A stretch of 64,000 nt of DNA, from assembly GCF_038397745.1 (NCBI RefSeq), contig NZ_CP151636.1:806001-870000 (forward strand), in the 5' to 3' direction. The position numbers and the translations under genes were made by a program. The first letter of the stretch is position 1. Each line of letters starts with the position of its first letter. This document shows, piece by piece, positions 44,350 through 51,765 of this stretch. The notes beneath the pieces are model-generated. The model was not told the origin of the DNA and made no database searches. It worked only from the letters and a program-made list of their open reading frames with translations. Origin of the DNA: Microbacterium sp. LWH11-1.2. Its GTDB lineage: Bacteria > Actinomycetota > Actinomycetes > Actinomycetales > Microbacteriaceae.

Positions 44350-45015
44350 ATGCGTCTGCTGCTGGTCGAGGACGAGGCCGATCTGGCCGACACGCTGGCC
44401 GACGGCCTGCGGCGCGAGGGATACCACGTCGACGTCGCGCGCGACGGCTCGAGCGCGCTCGCGGTCGCGGCGGGATCCGACGTCGACGTGATCGTGCTCG
44501 ACCGGGACCTGCCGGTGCTCAGCGGTGACGCCGTATGCCGCACGCTCGTCGCGCAGCAGTATCCGGCCCGCATCCTGATGCTCACGGCAGCCGGTACGCT
44601 CAGCGACCGGGTCACCGGCCTCGATCTCGGCGCCGACGACTACCTCGCGAAGCCGTTCGCCTATGTCGAGCTGCTCGCGCGCATCCGCGCGCTCGGCCGC
44701 CGTGTGATGTCCGGCCGGCTGAACACGGTGCTCGAGTTCTCAGGCATCCGTCTCGACACGGTGCGACGCGTCGTCGAGCGCAACGGCGTACCGGTGCGAC
44801 TCACCCTGAAGGAATTCGGGGTGCTCGAAGCGCTCCTCGCCGCAGAAGGAGGCTTCGTGAGCTCGGACGACCTGCTCGACGAGGTCTGGGACGAGCCGCT
44901 GGAGCGCACCCGCGGCGTGGTCAAGATCGTGGTGCACACCCTGCGCCGCAAACTCGGGGCGCCCGCGGTGATCCAGTCCGCGGCCGGCCATGGCTACCGG
45001 ATGGGGACGGCATGA
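44350..45015 (+). CDS. Response regulator, OmpR/PhoB family
   Basis: A 221-residue regulator: receiver domain with phosphoacceptor Asp51 (VIVLDRDLP) and Lys in YLAKPFAYVELLARI, then a winged helix (LTLKEFGVLEALLAAEGGFV, and VVKIVVHTLRRKLG). ATG 44350 follows AGGAGGT; an open frame from 44290 overlaps the operator. Its stop overlaps the kinase start. Confidence 0.93.
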   Translation: MRLLLVEDEADLADTLADGLRREGYHVDVARDGSSALAVAAGSDVDVIVLDRDLPVLSGDAVCRTLVAQQYPARILMLTAAGTLSDRVTGLDLGADDYLAKPFAYVELLARIRALGRRVMSGRLNTVLEFSGIRLDTVRRVVERNGVPVRLTLKEFGVLEALLAAEGGFVSSDDLLDEVWDEPLERTRGVVKIVVHTLRRKLGAPAVIQSAAGHGYRMGTA

Positions 45016-46346
45016 GACGGATGAGCTTCCACAGGCGACTGGTGATCATCATCGCGTGCGCGTTCATCGCGGTCGGCGCAGCCCTGCTCACGGTGCAGTA
45101 CCTGGTGGTGCAGCAGCTGTTCGCCTCCGCCATCTCCGTGACGGCCGCGAGCTGCGTTCCGGTCTCCGGGCTGGTGAACGTCGCGGAGGGGACGACCGCG
45201 CCCGAGGGGACGGATTTCACCGAGGTCGCACCTCTCACGGACGGCACGCTCCTGACAGGGACCTCCGGCACCGGGTGCACCTCCTTCACCGACACCGCCG
45301 AGTTCCAGATGGCCGCGCCGATGGACACGGTGTCCGTGGACACCGTCGGCATCGCCGTGCTGCAGCAGTCCACGTTCCTGGCCGACGAGGTCGGCGGAGG
45401 ACTGCTGCTGTGGTCGGTGGTGGTGCTCGTCGCGTTCACCGGCGTCGCCGCTGCCATCGCGTTCTGGCTCGCCCGCCGCTCGCTCGATCGCATCGGCGAG
45501 GTCACCGCGACCGCCCGCGACATCTCGGAACGCGATCTCGGCCGTCGCCTCGACCTGCCGGGTCCCGACGACGAGATCAAGGAGCTGGGCGACACGATCG
45601 ACGGCATGCTCGACCGCCTGCAGTCGGCCTTCGCCGCCCAGGATCGATTCGTCGCGAATGCCTCGCACGAGCTGCGCACGCCCCTCACGACGACCCGCAC
45701 CGCGCTGGAGATCCCGCTCGAGCAGGGAAGCGTCCCCGTCGACCTCGAGCCGAACATGCGGCGGGCGCTGCGTGCCACCGAGCAGAGCGAGCGTCTCATC
45801 ACCGCGCTGCTCGCACTGGCCCGATCGCGCACGGGTCTCGAGCACGTCGAGCCCGTGGCGCTCGACGAGGTCGTCGAGGAAGAGGTCGAGGAGCTCGATC
45901 CGCACGACGTGACGCTGCATACCCGCATCGACGGAGTCGACATCGAGGGCGACGGGATGCTGGCGGCCAGGGCTGTGCGCAACCTGCTCGAGAACGGCAT
46001 CCGACACAACGTGCCCGGCGGAGACCTGTGGGTGCGCTGCCGTCGCGAAGGCGAGCACGCCGTCATCGAAGTGGAGAACACGGGGAGACGGATCCCGGCG
46101 GAGACTCTCGCCCTGCTCACCGAGCCGTTCTATCGTGGCGACGAGAGTCGCACGTCGGCGGGCCCCGACGGCACCGGCCTGGGACTCGCCATCGTGCAGA
46201 GCGTGGCGACGAGCCACGGCGGAGACCTGCGTCTGGTCGCACGGAGGGGCGGTGGGCTGGTGGCGACGCTGCGGCTTCCGGTGCGACCATCGGTGCTGGG
46301 CAGGTCGGATGCGCGCTCAGGACGACGAGATGATCTGCGCGCCTGA
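45012..46346 (+). CDS. Two-component sensor histidine kinase with HAMP domain
   Basis: A 444-residue kinase with two membrane helices (about 9-35 and 130-152) around an outer domain of about 95 residues, HAMP, HisKA with His219 in ANASHELRTPL, and HATPase with N-box NLLENGIRHN and G-box GTGLGLAIV. The outer domain has two cysteines (Cys48, Cys89) that could form a disulfide. It partners the OmpR-type regulator and overlaps the convergent GlpR-like gene by 30 bp. Confidence 0.92.
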   Translation: MRRMSFHRRLVIIIACAFIAVGAALLTVQYLVVQQLFASAISVTAASCVPVSGLVNVAEGTTAPEGTDFTEVAPLTDGTLLTGTSGTGCTSFTDTAEFQMAAPMDTVSVDTVGIAVLQQSTFLADEVGGGLLLWSVVVLVAFTGVAAAIAFWLARRSLDRIGEVTATARDISERDLGRRLDLPGPDDEIKELGDTIDGMLDRLQSAFAAQDRFVANASHELRTPLTTTRTALEIPLEQGSVPVDLEPNMRRALRATEQSERLITALLALARSRTGLEHVEPVALDEVVEEEVEELDPHDVTLHTRIDGVDIEGDGMLAARAVRNLLENGIRHNVPGGDLWVRCRREGEHAVIEVENTGRRIPAETLALLTEPFYRGDESRTSAGPDGTGLGLAIVQSVATSHGGDLRLVARRGGGLVATLRLPVRPSVLGRSDARSGRRDDLRA

Positions 46347-47087
46347 CTGCTGAAGGGCTTTCGCCAGCGGCTCGTCTGGCGCCTCGTCGACGACGACACC
46401 GGTGAAGTCGGCGAGCCCTGCCACCCGGTACTGAGCGATCTTCTCGAATTTCGTGCCGTCGCAGAGGATGTAGGAGCGCGCGCTCCTGGCGATGATCGCG
46501 CGCCGCGCCTGGGCCTCGTCGTAGTAGTAGTCGGTGAGCCCCGCTTCGGAGTGCAGTCCGCCCGAGCCCAGGAGCGCCACATCGAAGTGCATCTCAGCCA
46601 GAGTCGCCGTCGCGAGCATCCCGGACAGCGCCAACTCGCCCTTTCGCAGCCGCCCGCCGGTGACGAGCACGTCGAGGCCCGGCCGGTCCGACAGTTCGAC
46701 CGCGACACGCAGAGATGCGGTCACGATCGTTGCCGCGAGGGCATGCGGGAGGGCTTTGGCTGCGAGAAGCGCAGTCGTGCCGACATCGATGAAGGCCAGG
46801 CTGCCCGAGGGGATCAATCCGGCAGCGAGCGAGGCGATCCGCTGCTTGCGTTGGAGCTCCTCCTCGCTGCGCACGTCGAAGGGGGGTTCGGAGACGGCGA
46901 CCGACGATCCAGCGATCGTCGCCCCACCATGGACCTTCTGCAGCACACCTTGCTCTTCCAGGACGAGGAGATCACGGCGGATCGTCTCCGAAGAGACGTC
47001 GAGTTCCGATGCGAGCGCCTCCGTGCTGACGACGCCCGCCGAGCGCACGAGATCCGCGACCTTCGTCCGTCTCTCAGCAGGAAGCAT
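46317..47087 (-). CDS. DeoR/GlpR-family transcriptional regulator
   Basis: A 256-residue regulator with the N-terminal winged helix RRTKVADLVRSAGVVSTEAL, SSETIRRDLLVLEEQGVLQK and HGGA, followed by the DeoRC sugar-phosphate-like domain (FIDVGTTALLAAKAL, LLGSGGLHSEAGLTDYYYDE). ATG 47087 has AGGAAG upstream. Direct repeats at 47101-47131 are a likely self-operator. It probably controls the aminotransferase-EutH region in the same direction upstream. Confidence 0.9.
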   Translation of the reverse strand: MLPAERRTKVADLVRSAGVVSTEALASELDVSSETIRRDLLVLEEQGVLQKVHGGATIAGSSVAVSEPPFDVRSEEELQRKQRIASLAAGLIPSGSLAFIDVGTTALLAAKALPHALAATIVTASLRVAVELSDRPGLDVLVTGGRLRKGELALSGMLATATLAEMHFDVALLGSGGLHSEAGLTDYYYDEAQARRAIIARSARSYILCDGTKFEKIAQYRVAGLADFTGVVVDEAPDEPLAKALQQSGAQIISSS

Positions 47088-47100
47088 CGCGGGAGCCGTG

Positions 47101-47131
47101 TGTGGAAAACTGTGGAAACATGTGGTCCACA
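47101..47131 (-). promoter_or_regulatory. TGTGGAAA direct repeats before the GlpR-like gene
   Basis: TGTGGAAA occurs at 47101 and 47111, then TGTGGTCCACA (a perfect dyad, 47121-47131), all at 10-bp steps on one face of the helix. It starts 14 bases upstream of the regulator's ATG. DeoR-family proteins bind such short repeated sites. Regulation is inferred. Confidence 0.5.
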
Positions 47132-47153
47132 CTGTCTGACGGTGCTCGGGGTG

Positions 47154-48347
47154 TCAACTCTCGCCGTCAGCCTGAGCGACAGCCCTGGCCACAACGTCGA
47201 TCGCCTGTTCGATCTCGCGTTCGGAGTTGAAGTAGTGAGGTGAGAGACGCACGAGCGGGTGCACCGCGGGGCCCCTCGCGTCGAACTGGTTGTGCTCGGG
47301 AACGGTCAGCGAGACGTTGATGCGGTTGTCCTTGAGGACCCGGGCCAGAACCGGAGCAGGCACCCCATCTGCCGACACCGTGACGATCGCGCCGTTCCGC
47401 ACCCCGAGGTCGTGCGTGCGAACGCCTCGGATCGTGGCCAGTCCGTCCCGCAGCAGAGACGAGAGCGCCAGCGCACGACTGCTGATCGTGTCGATTCCGA
47501 GTTCGAGTGCCTCATCCACGGCAGCGCCGAGACCCAGCACGTTCGAGTAGCTCTTCTCCCATGTCTCGAAGCGTCGCGCCCCGGTGTGCCATGCGTAGCC
47601 GTCTGCGCCATCCCAGGTGGATGCCTCGATCTCGTTGACGAAGGGCTCCAGCCGATCGAGCGAGGCCTCCCGCGCCCAGAGGAATCCCGTGCCGCGGGGC
47701 CCGCGCAAGAACTTGCGGCCCGTCCCGATGACGAGATCCGCTCCGATCGACTCCACATCGACGGGGATCTGCCCGAGCGACTGGGTCGCGTCGAGGAGAT
47801 ACAGTGCACCGGTGCCACGCACCAGCCGGCCGATGTCCTGCGCGGGGTTGATGAGCCCGCCCGACGTCGGGATATGGGAGATCGACACCAGCCTGGTGCG
47901 GTCGCAGAGAAGCGCGCGGAGTGCGGCGACGTCCACCTGTCCGCTCTCGTCGCTGGGTGCGATGTCGATCTCGACACCGTAGCGCTGGCGGAGCTGCAGG
48001 AACGCCAGGATGCTGGAACCGTACTCCGCATGCGTCGTGAGGATGCGATCACCGGCGCGCAAGGGAATCGAATAGACCGCCGCGTTGAATGCGTGCGTGG
48101 AGTTGTCGAAGAGTGCGATCTCGCTTCGCCGACCGTTGACGAGCCGGCCGAGCGACTCATACGTCCCCTCGATCTCCGCCTGCCGGGCGGCCGCTGCCTC
48201 GTATCCGCCGATCCGCGCTTCCAGGGTCAGATGACCGACGACGACTTCCAGCGTGCGTGTGCTCATCAGCGAAGCACCGGCGCTGTTCAGATGAACCACA
48301 TCGCGTGTCGCTGGGGTCGCGCGGCGAATGAGATCGAGATCGAGCAT
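47154..48347 (-). CDS. Aminotransferase class V, PLP-dependent (isopenicillin N epimerase-like)
   Basis: A 397-residue fold-type I PLP enzyme. LDATQS (Asp186) and the Schiff-base Lys212 in GTGRKFLRGPRGTGFLW are clear. It resembles the isopenicillin-N epimerase/CsdA-like group that acts on amino acids or amines; the reaction is not decided. ATG 48347 has GGAGGT nine bases upstream. It is 110 bp downstream of the EutH gene on the same strand and likely belongs to the same amine-use unit. Confidence 0.85.
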   Translation of the reverse strand: MLDLDLIRRATPATRDVVHLNSAGASLMSTRTLEVVVGHLTLEARIGGYEAAAARQAEIEGTYESLGRLVNGRRSEIALFDNSTHAFNAAVYSIPLRAGDRILTTHAEYGSSILAFLQLRQRYGVEIDIAPSDESGQVDVAALRALLCDRTRLVSISHIPTSGGLINPAQDIGRLVRGTGALYLLDATQSLGQIPVDVESIGADLVIGTGRKFLRGPRGTGFLWAREASLDRLEPFVNEIEASTWDGADGYAWHTGARRFETWEKSYSNVLGLGAAVDEALELGIDTISSRALALSSLLRDGLATIRGVRTHDLGVRNGAIVTVSADGVPAPVLARVLKDNRINVSLTVPEHNQFDARGPAVHPLVRLSPHYFNSEREIEQAIDVVARAVAQADGES

Positions 48348-48413
48348 CGTGAGAGTACCTCCGAGAATTGGTCTTCGAAGCACGGACGTCTTCGAGGGAT
48401 GCGGATTCCGTTC

Positions 48414-48449
48414 CGGGCTGGCGCTGAGCGCACGCTCTGCACCAGCCCG
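48414..48449 (-). terminator. Stem-loop after the EutH gene
   Basis: CGGGCTGG / CCAGCCCG (48414-48421, 48442-48449) pair around a 20-base loop, between the EutH stop and the aminotransferase start. It may partly terminate or stabilise the EutH transcript. No T-tract follows. Confidence 0.4.
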
Positions 48450-48457
48450 GGTCGGGC

Positions 48458-49729
48458 TCATACGGCGGGTTCGGCCTCGATACGTCTGCGGCGGACGACC
48501 GGCGCATACTCGTCCGCACCGATCACACCGTCCGCGATGTCCTTGGCTTCGAGCAGCCGCGCCTGCGGCATGGACAGCCACAGGGCGAGGAACATCGCGA
48601 GAACACCGCCCGCGAGCTTTCCGATGATGAGCGGACCCACCATGTTCGGCTGGAAGTTCGCGATGAACGCCAGGTGGTCTCCCAGCGCGAACGCGGCGCA
48701 GACGCTGAAGGCCGTGGTGAGCACCTTGTCACGGGGCGGCATCGCCCGCACGAGACGGAACAGCGCCTGGATGTTGACAGCGCCGGCGATAACGCCTGCA
48801 GCCCCGACCTCGGAGAATCCGAAGCGCGCCCCCGCCGCCGCCAGCGGCTTCGCGAGCCAGGTCGTGATCGCGTAGATCAGAGGGAACGCGCCGGCGAGCA
48901 TCACGCCCACGTATCCGGCGATCTCAAGAGCACGGAACTGGTCCTTCTCGTCGGCGATGAAGGGATCGAACCCCAGACCGCCGAACAGCGTGGTGAAGAT
49001 TCCGGTGAAGTACTCGACGATGGCGAGTGCGACGGCGATCTTGATGACGGCGTCGATGACCCGGCCGAAGACGATGAAGACCTTCACCATGACCGACGTG
49101 AGGAATCGCAGGCACAGCGCGATCACCAGCAGGAAGGCGGTCAGCGGAACGAGGTTGATCAGCACCTCGTTCCAGGGCAGGTCGAACGGCCGAACGGATT
49201 CGGAGGTGTTCGAGACGTCCACGCGCAGCGGCGTACCGGTGACCTGCAGGACGACGATCGTGATGAAGACCGAGATCGGGATCGTGAGCAGCCCCGCGAG
49301 GAACCCGAGAGCCATGTACTTGTGGTCGCGCTTGTCGAGCATCGCCAGCCCCACCGGGATGCTGTACATGATGGTGGCTCCGGCGGTCAGCCCGACGGCG
49401 AACGCCATGATCCACGCGCCATGGCTGGATGCCGTCGCCGCAGCAAGCTGATAGCCCCCGAGATCACTGGGGATGATCGTCGTGGCAGCGAGCGACGGAT
49501 CGGCATGCAACCAGGCGTAGACAGGGCCCAGGTTGTTGGACACGAATGCCGTGAGGTACGGCATGAGGACCATGATCCCCGCGAGTGGGAGGAAGACGAC
49601 GCCGATCATGTTCAGGCCTTCTTTGAACTCCCGTCCGAGGCCCTTCTCATCATTGATCACGGCCGCGACGGCCCCGATGATGACGAACGCCATCATCAGG
49701 TAGATGATGCCCTGTCCGATCAGTTCCAT
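48458..49729 (-). CDS. eutH: Ethanolamine permease, EutH family
   Basis: A 423-residue permease with about eleven helices. Family hallmarks are PSDLGGYQLA, SIPVGLAMLDKRDHKYMALG followed by FLAGLLTIPI, the internal PFIADEKDQFRALEIAGYVG and FALGDHLAFIANFQPNMVGP. EutH carries ethanolamine, mainly when it is protonated at low pH. None of the eut enzymes or microcompartment genes are here, so the substrate may be a different amine. ATG 49729 fits the family's start. The gene is divergent from an arginase-family hydrolase. Confidence 0.88.
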   Translation of the reverse strand: MELIGQGIIYLMMAFVIIGAVAAVINDEKGLGREFKEGLNMIGVVFLPLAGIMVLMPYLTAFVSNNLGPVYAWLHADPSLAATTIIPSDLGGYQLAAATASSHGAWIMAFAVGLTAGATIMYSIPVGLAMLDKRDHKYMALGFLAGLLTIPISVFITIVVLQVTGTPLRVDVSNTSESVRPFDLPWNEVLINLVPLTAFLLVIALCLRFLTSVMVKVFIVFGRVIDAVIKIAVALAIVEYFTGIFTTLFGGLGFDPFIADEKDQFRALEIAGYVGVMLAGAFPLIYAITTWLAKPLAAAGARFGFSEVGAAGVIAGAVNIQALFRLVRAMPPRDKVLTTAFSVCAAFALGDHLAFIANFQPNMVGPLIIGKLAGGVLAMFLALWLSMPQARLLEAKDIADGVIGADEYAPVVRRRRIEAEPAV

Positions 49730-49882
49730 GAACGTGCTCCTTCGTTGGCGTGAGGGCGCACGCGGCGTTCCGTTCCCGCAGCCCTTTTCGGGTGAACCGC
49801 GTCCGCCGTGCGTGCCCAGCTGATTCCTCGCTGCATCGGCGCATCGAGGATCTTTGTGGCTTTCAGAGGTATAACGAGCTTT

Positions 49883-49963
49883 AGTGTGACCGTTGAGGAG
49901 CGAAGCTGTCAATAGTCGGCGAAGAACAAGGTATTGACACAAGCTCGGTCAGGAATCCAAGAT
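49883..49963. promoter_or_regulatory. Back-to-back promoters of eutH and the arginase-family gene
   Basis: In this 323-bp gap, TATTGACA (49932-49939) and its inverted copy TGTCAATA (49907-49914) place two TTGACA -35 boxes back to back. Each has an 18-bp spacer and a weak -10: CAAGAT (49958-49963) rightward, CACACT (complement of 49883-49888) leftward. The mirror symmetry and poor -10 boxes suggest an activator site between them. The rest of the gap shows no gene. Confidence 0.5.
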
Positions 49964-50052
49964 AGTCAACACAGATGCACGATGAGGTGTGCGCGAGATG
50001 AACGCGAGCCACCCGTGCCAGTGACACCCGATCGAAGTTAGGAAGCCCACGC

Positions 50053-50952
50053 ATGCGTGATTTCGCCATCATCGAAGCACCCTCGGTGCTCGGACACATC
50101 CCCACCCATCTCGCCGTCGCCGACATGCCGAACGCGATGCTGGATGCCGGCCTGCAGGAACGTCTGAAAGCTCGGCATGCGGGGAGAGTCGAGTCTCCCC
50201 AGTGGCGGCCCGAGCGCGATCCCGAGACCCAGCTGATGAACGCGCAGGAGATCCACGACTATTCGATCGCCCTGGCTGACGCCGTGACCGAAGTGATCAA
50301 CCGCGGCGAGTTCCCGGTCGTGCTGGGCGGCGATTGCTCGATCGTCCTCGGTTCGATGCTGAGCCTGCGACGACGAGGGCGATACGGCGTCCTCTACATC
50401 GACGGGCACACCGATTTCTACCAGCCTGAGGCGAACCCGATTCAGGGTGCCGCGTCGGCGAGTGACCTCGCGCTGGCCACCGGGCGAGGCCCGGAGATCG
50501 TGTCGAACATCCAAGGACTGGGTCCGCTCGTCCGCGATGACGACGCCGTCCCGTTCGCATACCGCGATGGTGCGACTCAGAACTACAACCGCAGCCAGCT
50601 GCTCCCCGCAGACATGCTGGCGTTCGATCGCAACGCGGTGCGGGTTCTCGGCGTAGAGACTGCCGCAGAAGAGGCCGTAGCCCATCTGACGCGCGACGAT
50701 GGACCCGAAGGCTTCTGGGTTCACGTGGACGTCGACGTGCTCGACCAGTCGATCATGTGGGCCGTCGACGCTCCTCAGCCCGACGGGCTCTCCTGGGACG
50801 AGCTGGCGACCGTGCTGAGGGTCGCGCTCAGCTCTCCGAAGGCGATCGGGTTCGAGATCACGATCTACAACCCGGACATGGATCCGGGAGGACTCAGCGG
50901 ACGCGGTCTCACCGCGACGATCGGCAAGGCCCTGGGGCAGTTCGCCCGCTAG
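50053..50952 (+). CDS. Arginase/agmatinase-family ureohydrolase
   Basis: A 299-residue binuclear-manganese hydrolase. Metal motifs are GGDCS (92-96), DGHTDF (117-122) and VDVDVLD (225-231). The first is usually GGDHS; the His-to-Cys change removes one classical ligand, as in some family members of other specificity. So it may cut a guanidino compound other than arginine or agmatine. It is divergent from eutH and followed by a hairpin, DUF2180 and RidA genes. Confidence 0.82.
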   Translation: MRDFAIIEAPSVLGHIPTHLAVADMPNAMLDAGLQERLKARHAGRVESPQWRPERDPETQLMNAQEIHDYSIALADAVTEVINRGEFPVVLGGDCSIVLGSMLSLRRRGRYGVLYIDGHTDFYQPEANPIQGAASASDLALATGRGPEIVSNIQGLGPLVRDDDAVPFAYRDGATQNYNRSQLLPADMLAFDRNAVRVLGVETAAEEAVAHLTRDDGPEGFWVHVDVDVLDQSIMWAVDAPQPDGLSWDELATVLRVALSSPKAIGFEITIYNPDMDPGGLSGRGLTATIGKALGQFAR

Positions 50953-50961
50953 AGGGCAGCA

Positions 50962-50997
50962 CAGGGGCTCTGCCGACACCCGATCGGGGAGCCCCTG
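50962..50997 (+). terminator. Stem-loop after the arginase-family gene
   Basis: CAGGGGCTC (50962-50970) and GAGCCCCTG (50989-50997) pair perfectly, with an inner CCCGATCGGG in the loop. It lies ten bases after the stop and could be a partial terminator within the unit. Confidence 0.5.
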
Positions 50998-51039
50998 CGC
51001 TGCTGCTGCAGTACTCCTTCACAGGCGAAAGGGAACGAC

Positions 51040-51237
51040 ATGCATTGCTTCAGTCACTCCAGGAACGGCGAGGGCGTCCCCGCCGTCGCGATCTGTACCC
51101 AGTGCGGGGTGGGTGTGTGCGTCGCCCATGCGCACGTCGCCACGATCAGCAGCCGCGACAACGTGATGTCGCTCGGGAACCCGAGTGAGCGGCGTCACCA
51201 GCGGATCCGATGTCTCGAATGCGCCGAAGCGGCGTGA
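51040..51237 (+). CDS. DUF2180-like small zinc-ribbon protein
   Basis: A 65-residue Cys/His-rich protein (MHCFSH, VAICTQCGVGVCVAHAHV, RCLECAEA). The paired CxxC-like and CxxH motifs match the DUF2180 pattern of small metal-binding proteins of unknown role. AAAGGGAACGAC precedes the ATG. It stands between the arginase-family and RidA genes and is likely co-transcribed with them. Confidence 0.65.
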   Translation: MHCFSHSRNGEGVPAVAICTQCGVGVCVAHAHVATISSRDNVMSLGNPSERRHQRIRCLECAEAA

Positions 51238-51276
51238 GCTCACCCCTCACACCTGATCAAGAAACAGAGGAACGAA

Positions 51277-51654
51277 ATGAAGGAACGACAGAACATCGCA
51301 TCCGGCTCCCCGCGCGAGCCGATTCTCGGGTACTCCCGAGCGGTGAGGGTGGGCGACCTCGTCTTCGTCGCCGGCACCACGTCCGGCGGAGTGGGATCGA
51401 CCGCTGCCGAGCAGGCCAGGGAGATCTTCTCCCGCATCGAGACTGCCTTGGCGACTGCCGGAGCCACGCTGAAAGACGTGGTGCGCACACGCATCTTCCT
51501 CACCGACATGGCGGACTTCGATGCAGTCGGCGAAGTCCATGGAGAGCTCTTCCGTGAGATCCTTCCGGTCACTTCGACGATCGGCACCACGGCGCTGGCC
51601 GCCGCAGACCTCCTGGTCGAGATCGAGGTGGATGCCGTGCTGGCGGCGGTCTGA
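51277..51654 (+). CDS. RidA family protein (enamine/imine deaminase)
   Basis: A 125-residue YjgF/YER057c/UK114 protein: SRAVRVGDLVFVAGTTSGGV, VVRTRIFLTDMADFDAVGEV and the C-terminal VEIEVDAVLA. The conserved Arg lies in VVRTRIF. RidA hydrolyses reactive enamines and imines made by PLP enzymes, which fits the nearby class V aminotransferase. A perfect hairpin follows. Confidence 0.9.
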   Translation: MKERQNIASGSPREPILGYSRAVRVGDLVFVAGTTSGGVGSTAAEQAREIFSRIETALATAGATLKDVVRTRIFLTDMADFDAVGEVHGELFREILPVTSTIGTTALAAADLLVEIEVDAVLAAV

Positions 51655-51662
51655 GCGGACGC

Positions 51663-51696
51663 AGAAGGGGGATGCGACATGTCGCATCCCCCTTCT
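51663..51696. terminator. Perfect 34-bp palindrome between rid and penicillin-acylase genes
   Basis: 51663-51696 is a perfect palindrome (AGAAGGGGGATGCGACA and its complement), extended by imperfect pairing to about 51657-51703. It lies between converging genes and ends in CTTCTCTGTGT, so it is probably a two-way terminator. Confidence 0.8.
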
Positions 51697-51765
51697 CTGT
51701 GTCCGAGGCTGAACCGGCGAGGGCGTGCGGCGTGGGAGTCCTGGCGCACCCGGGATATCGCTAGG

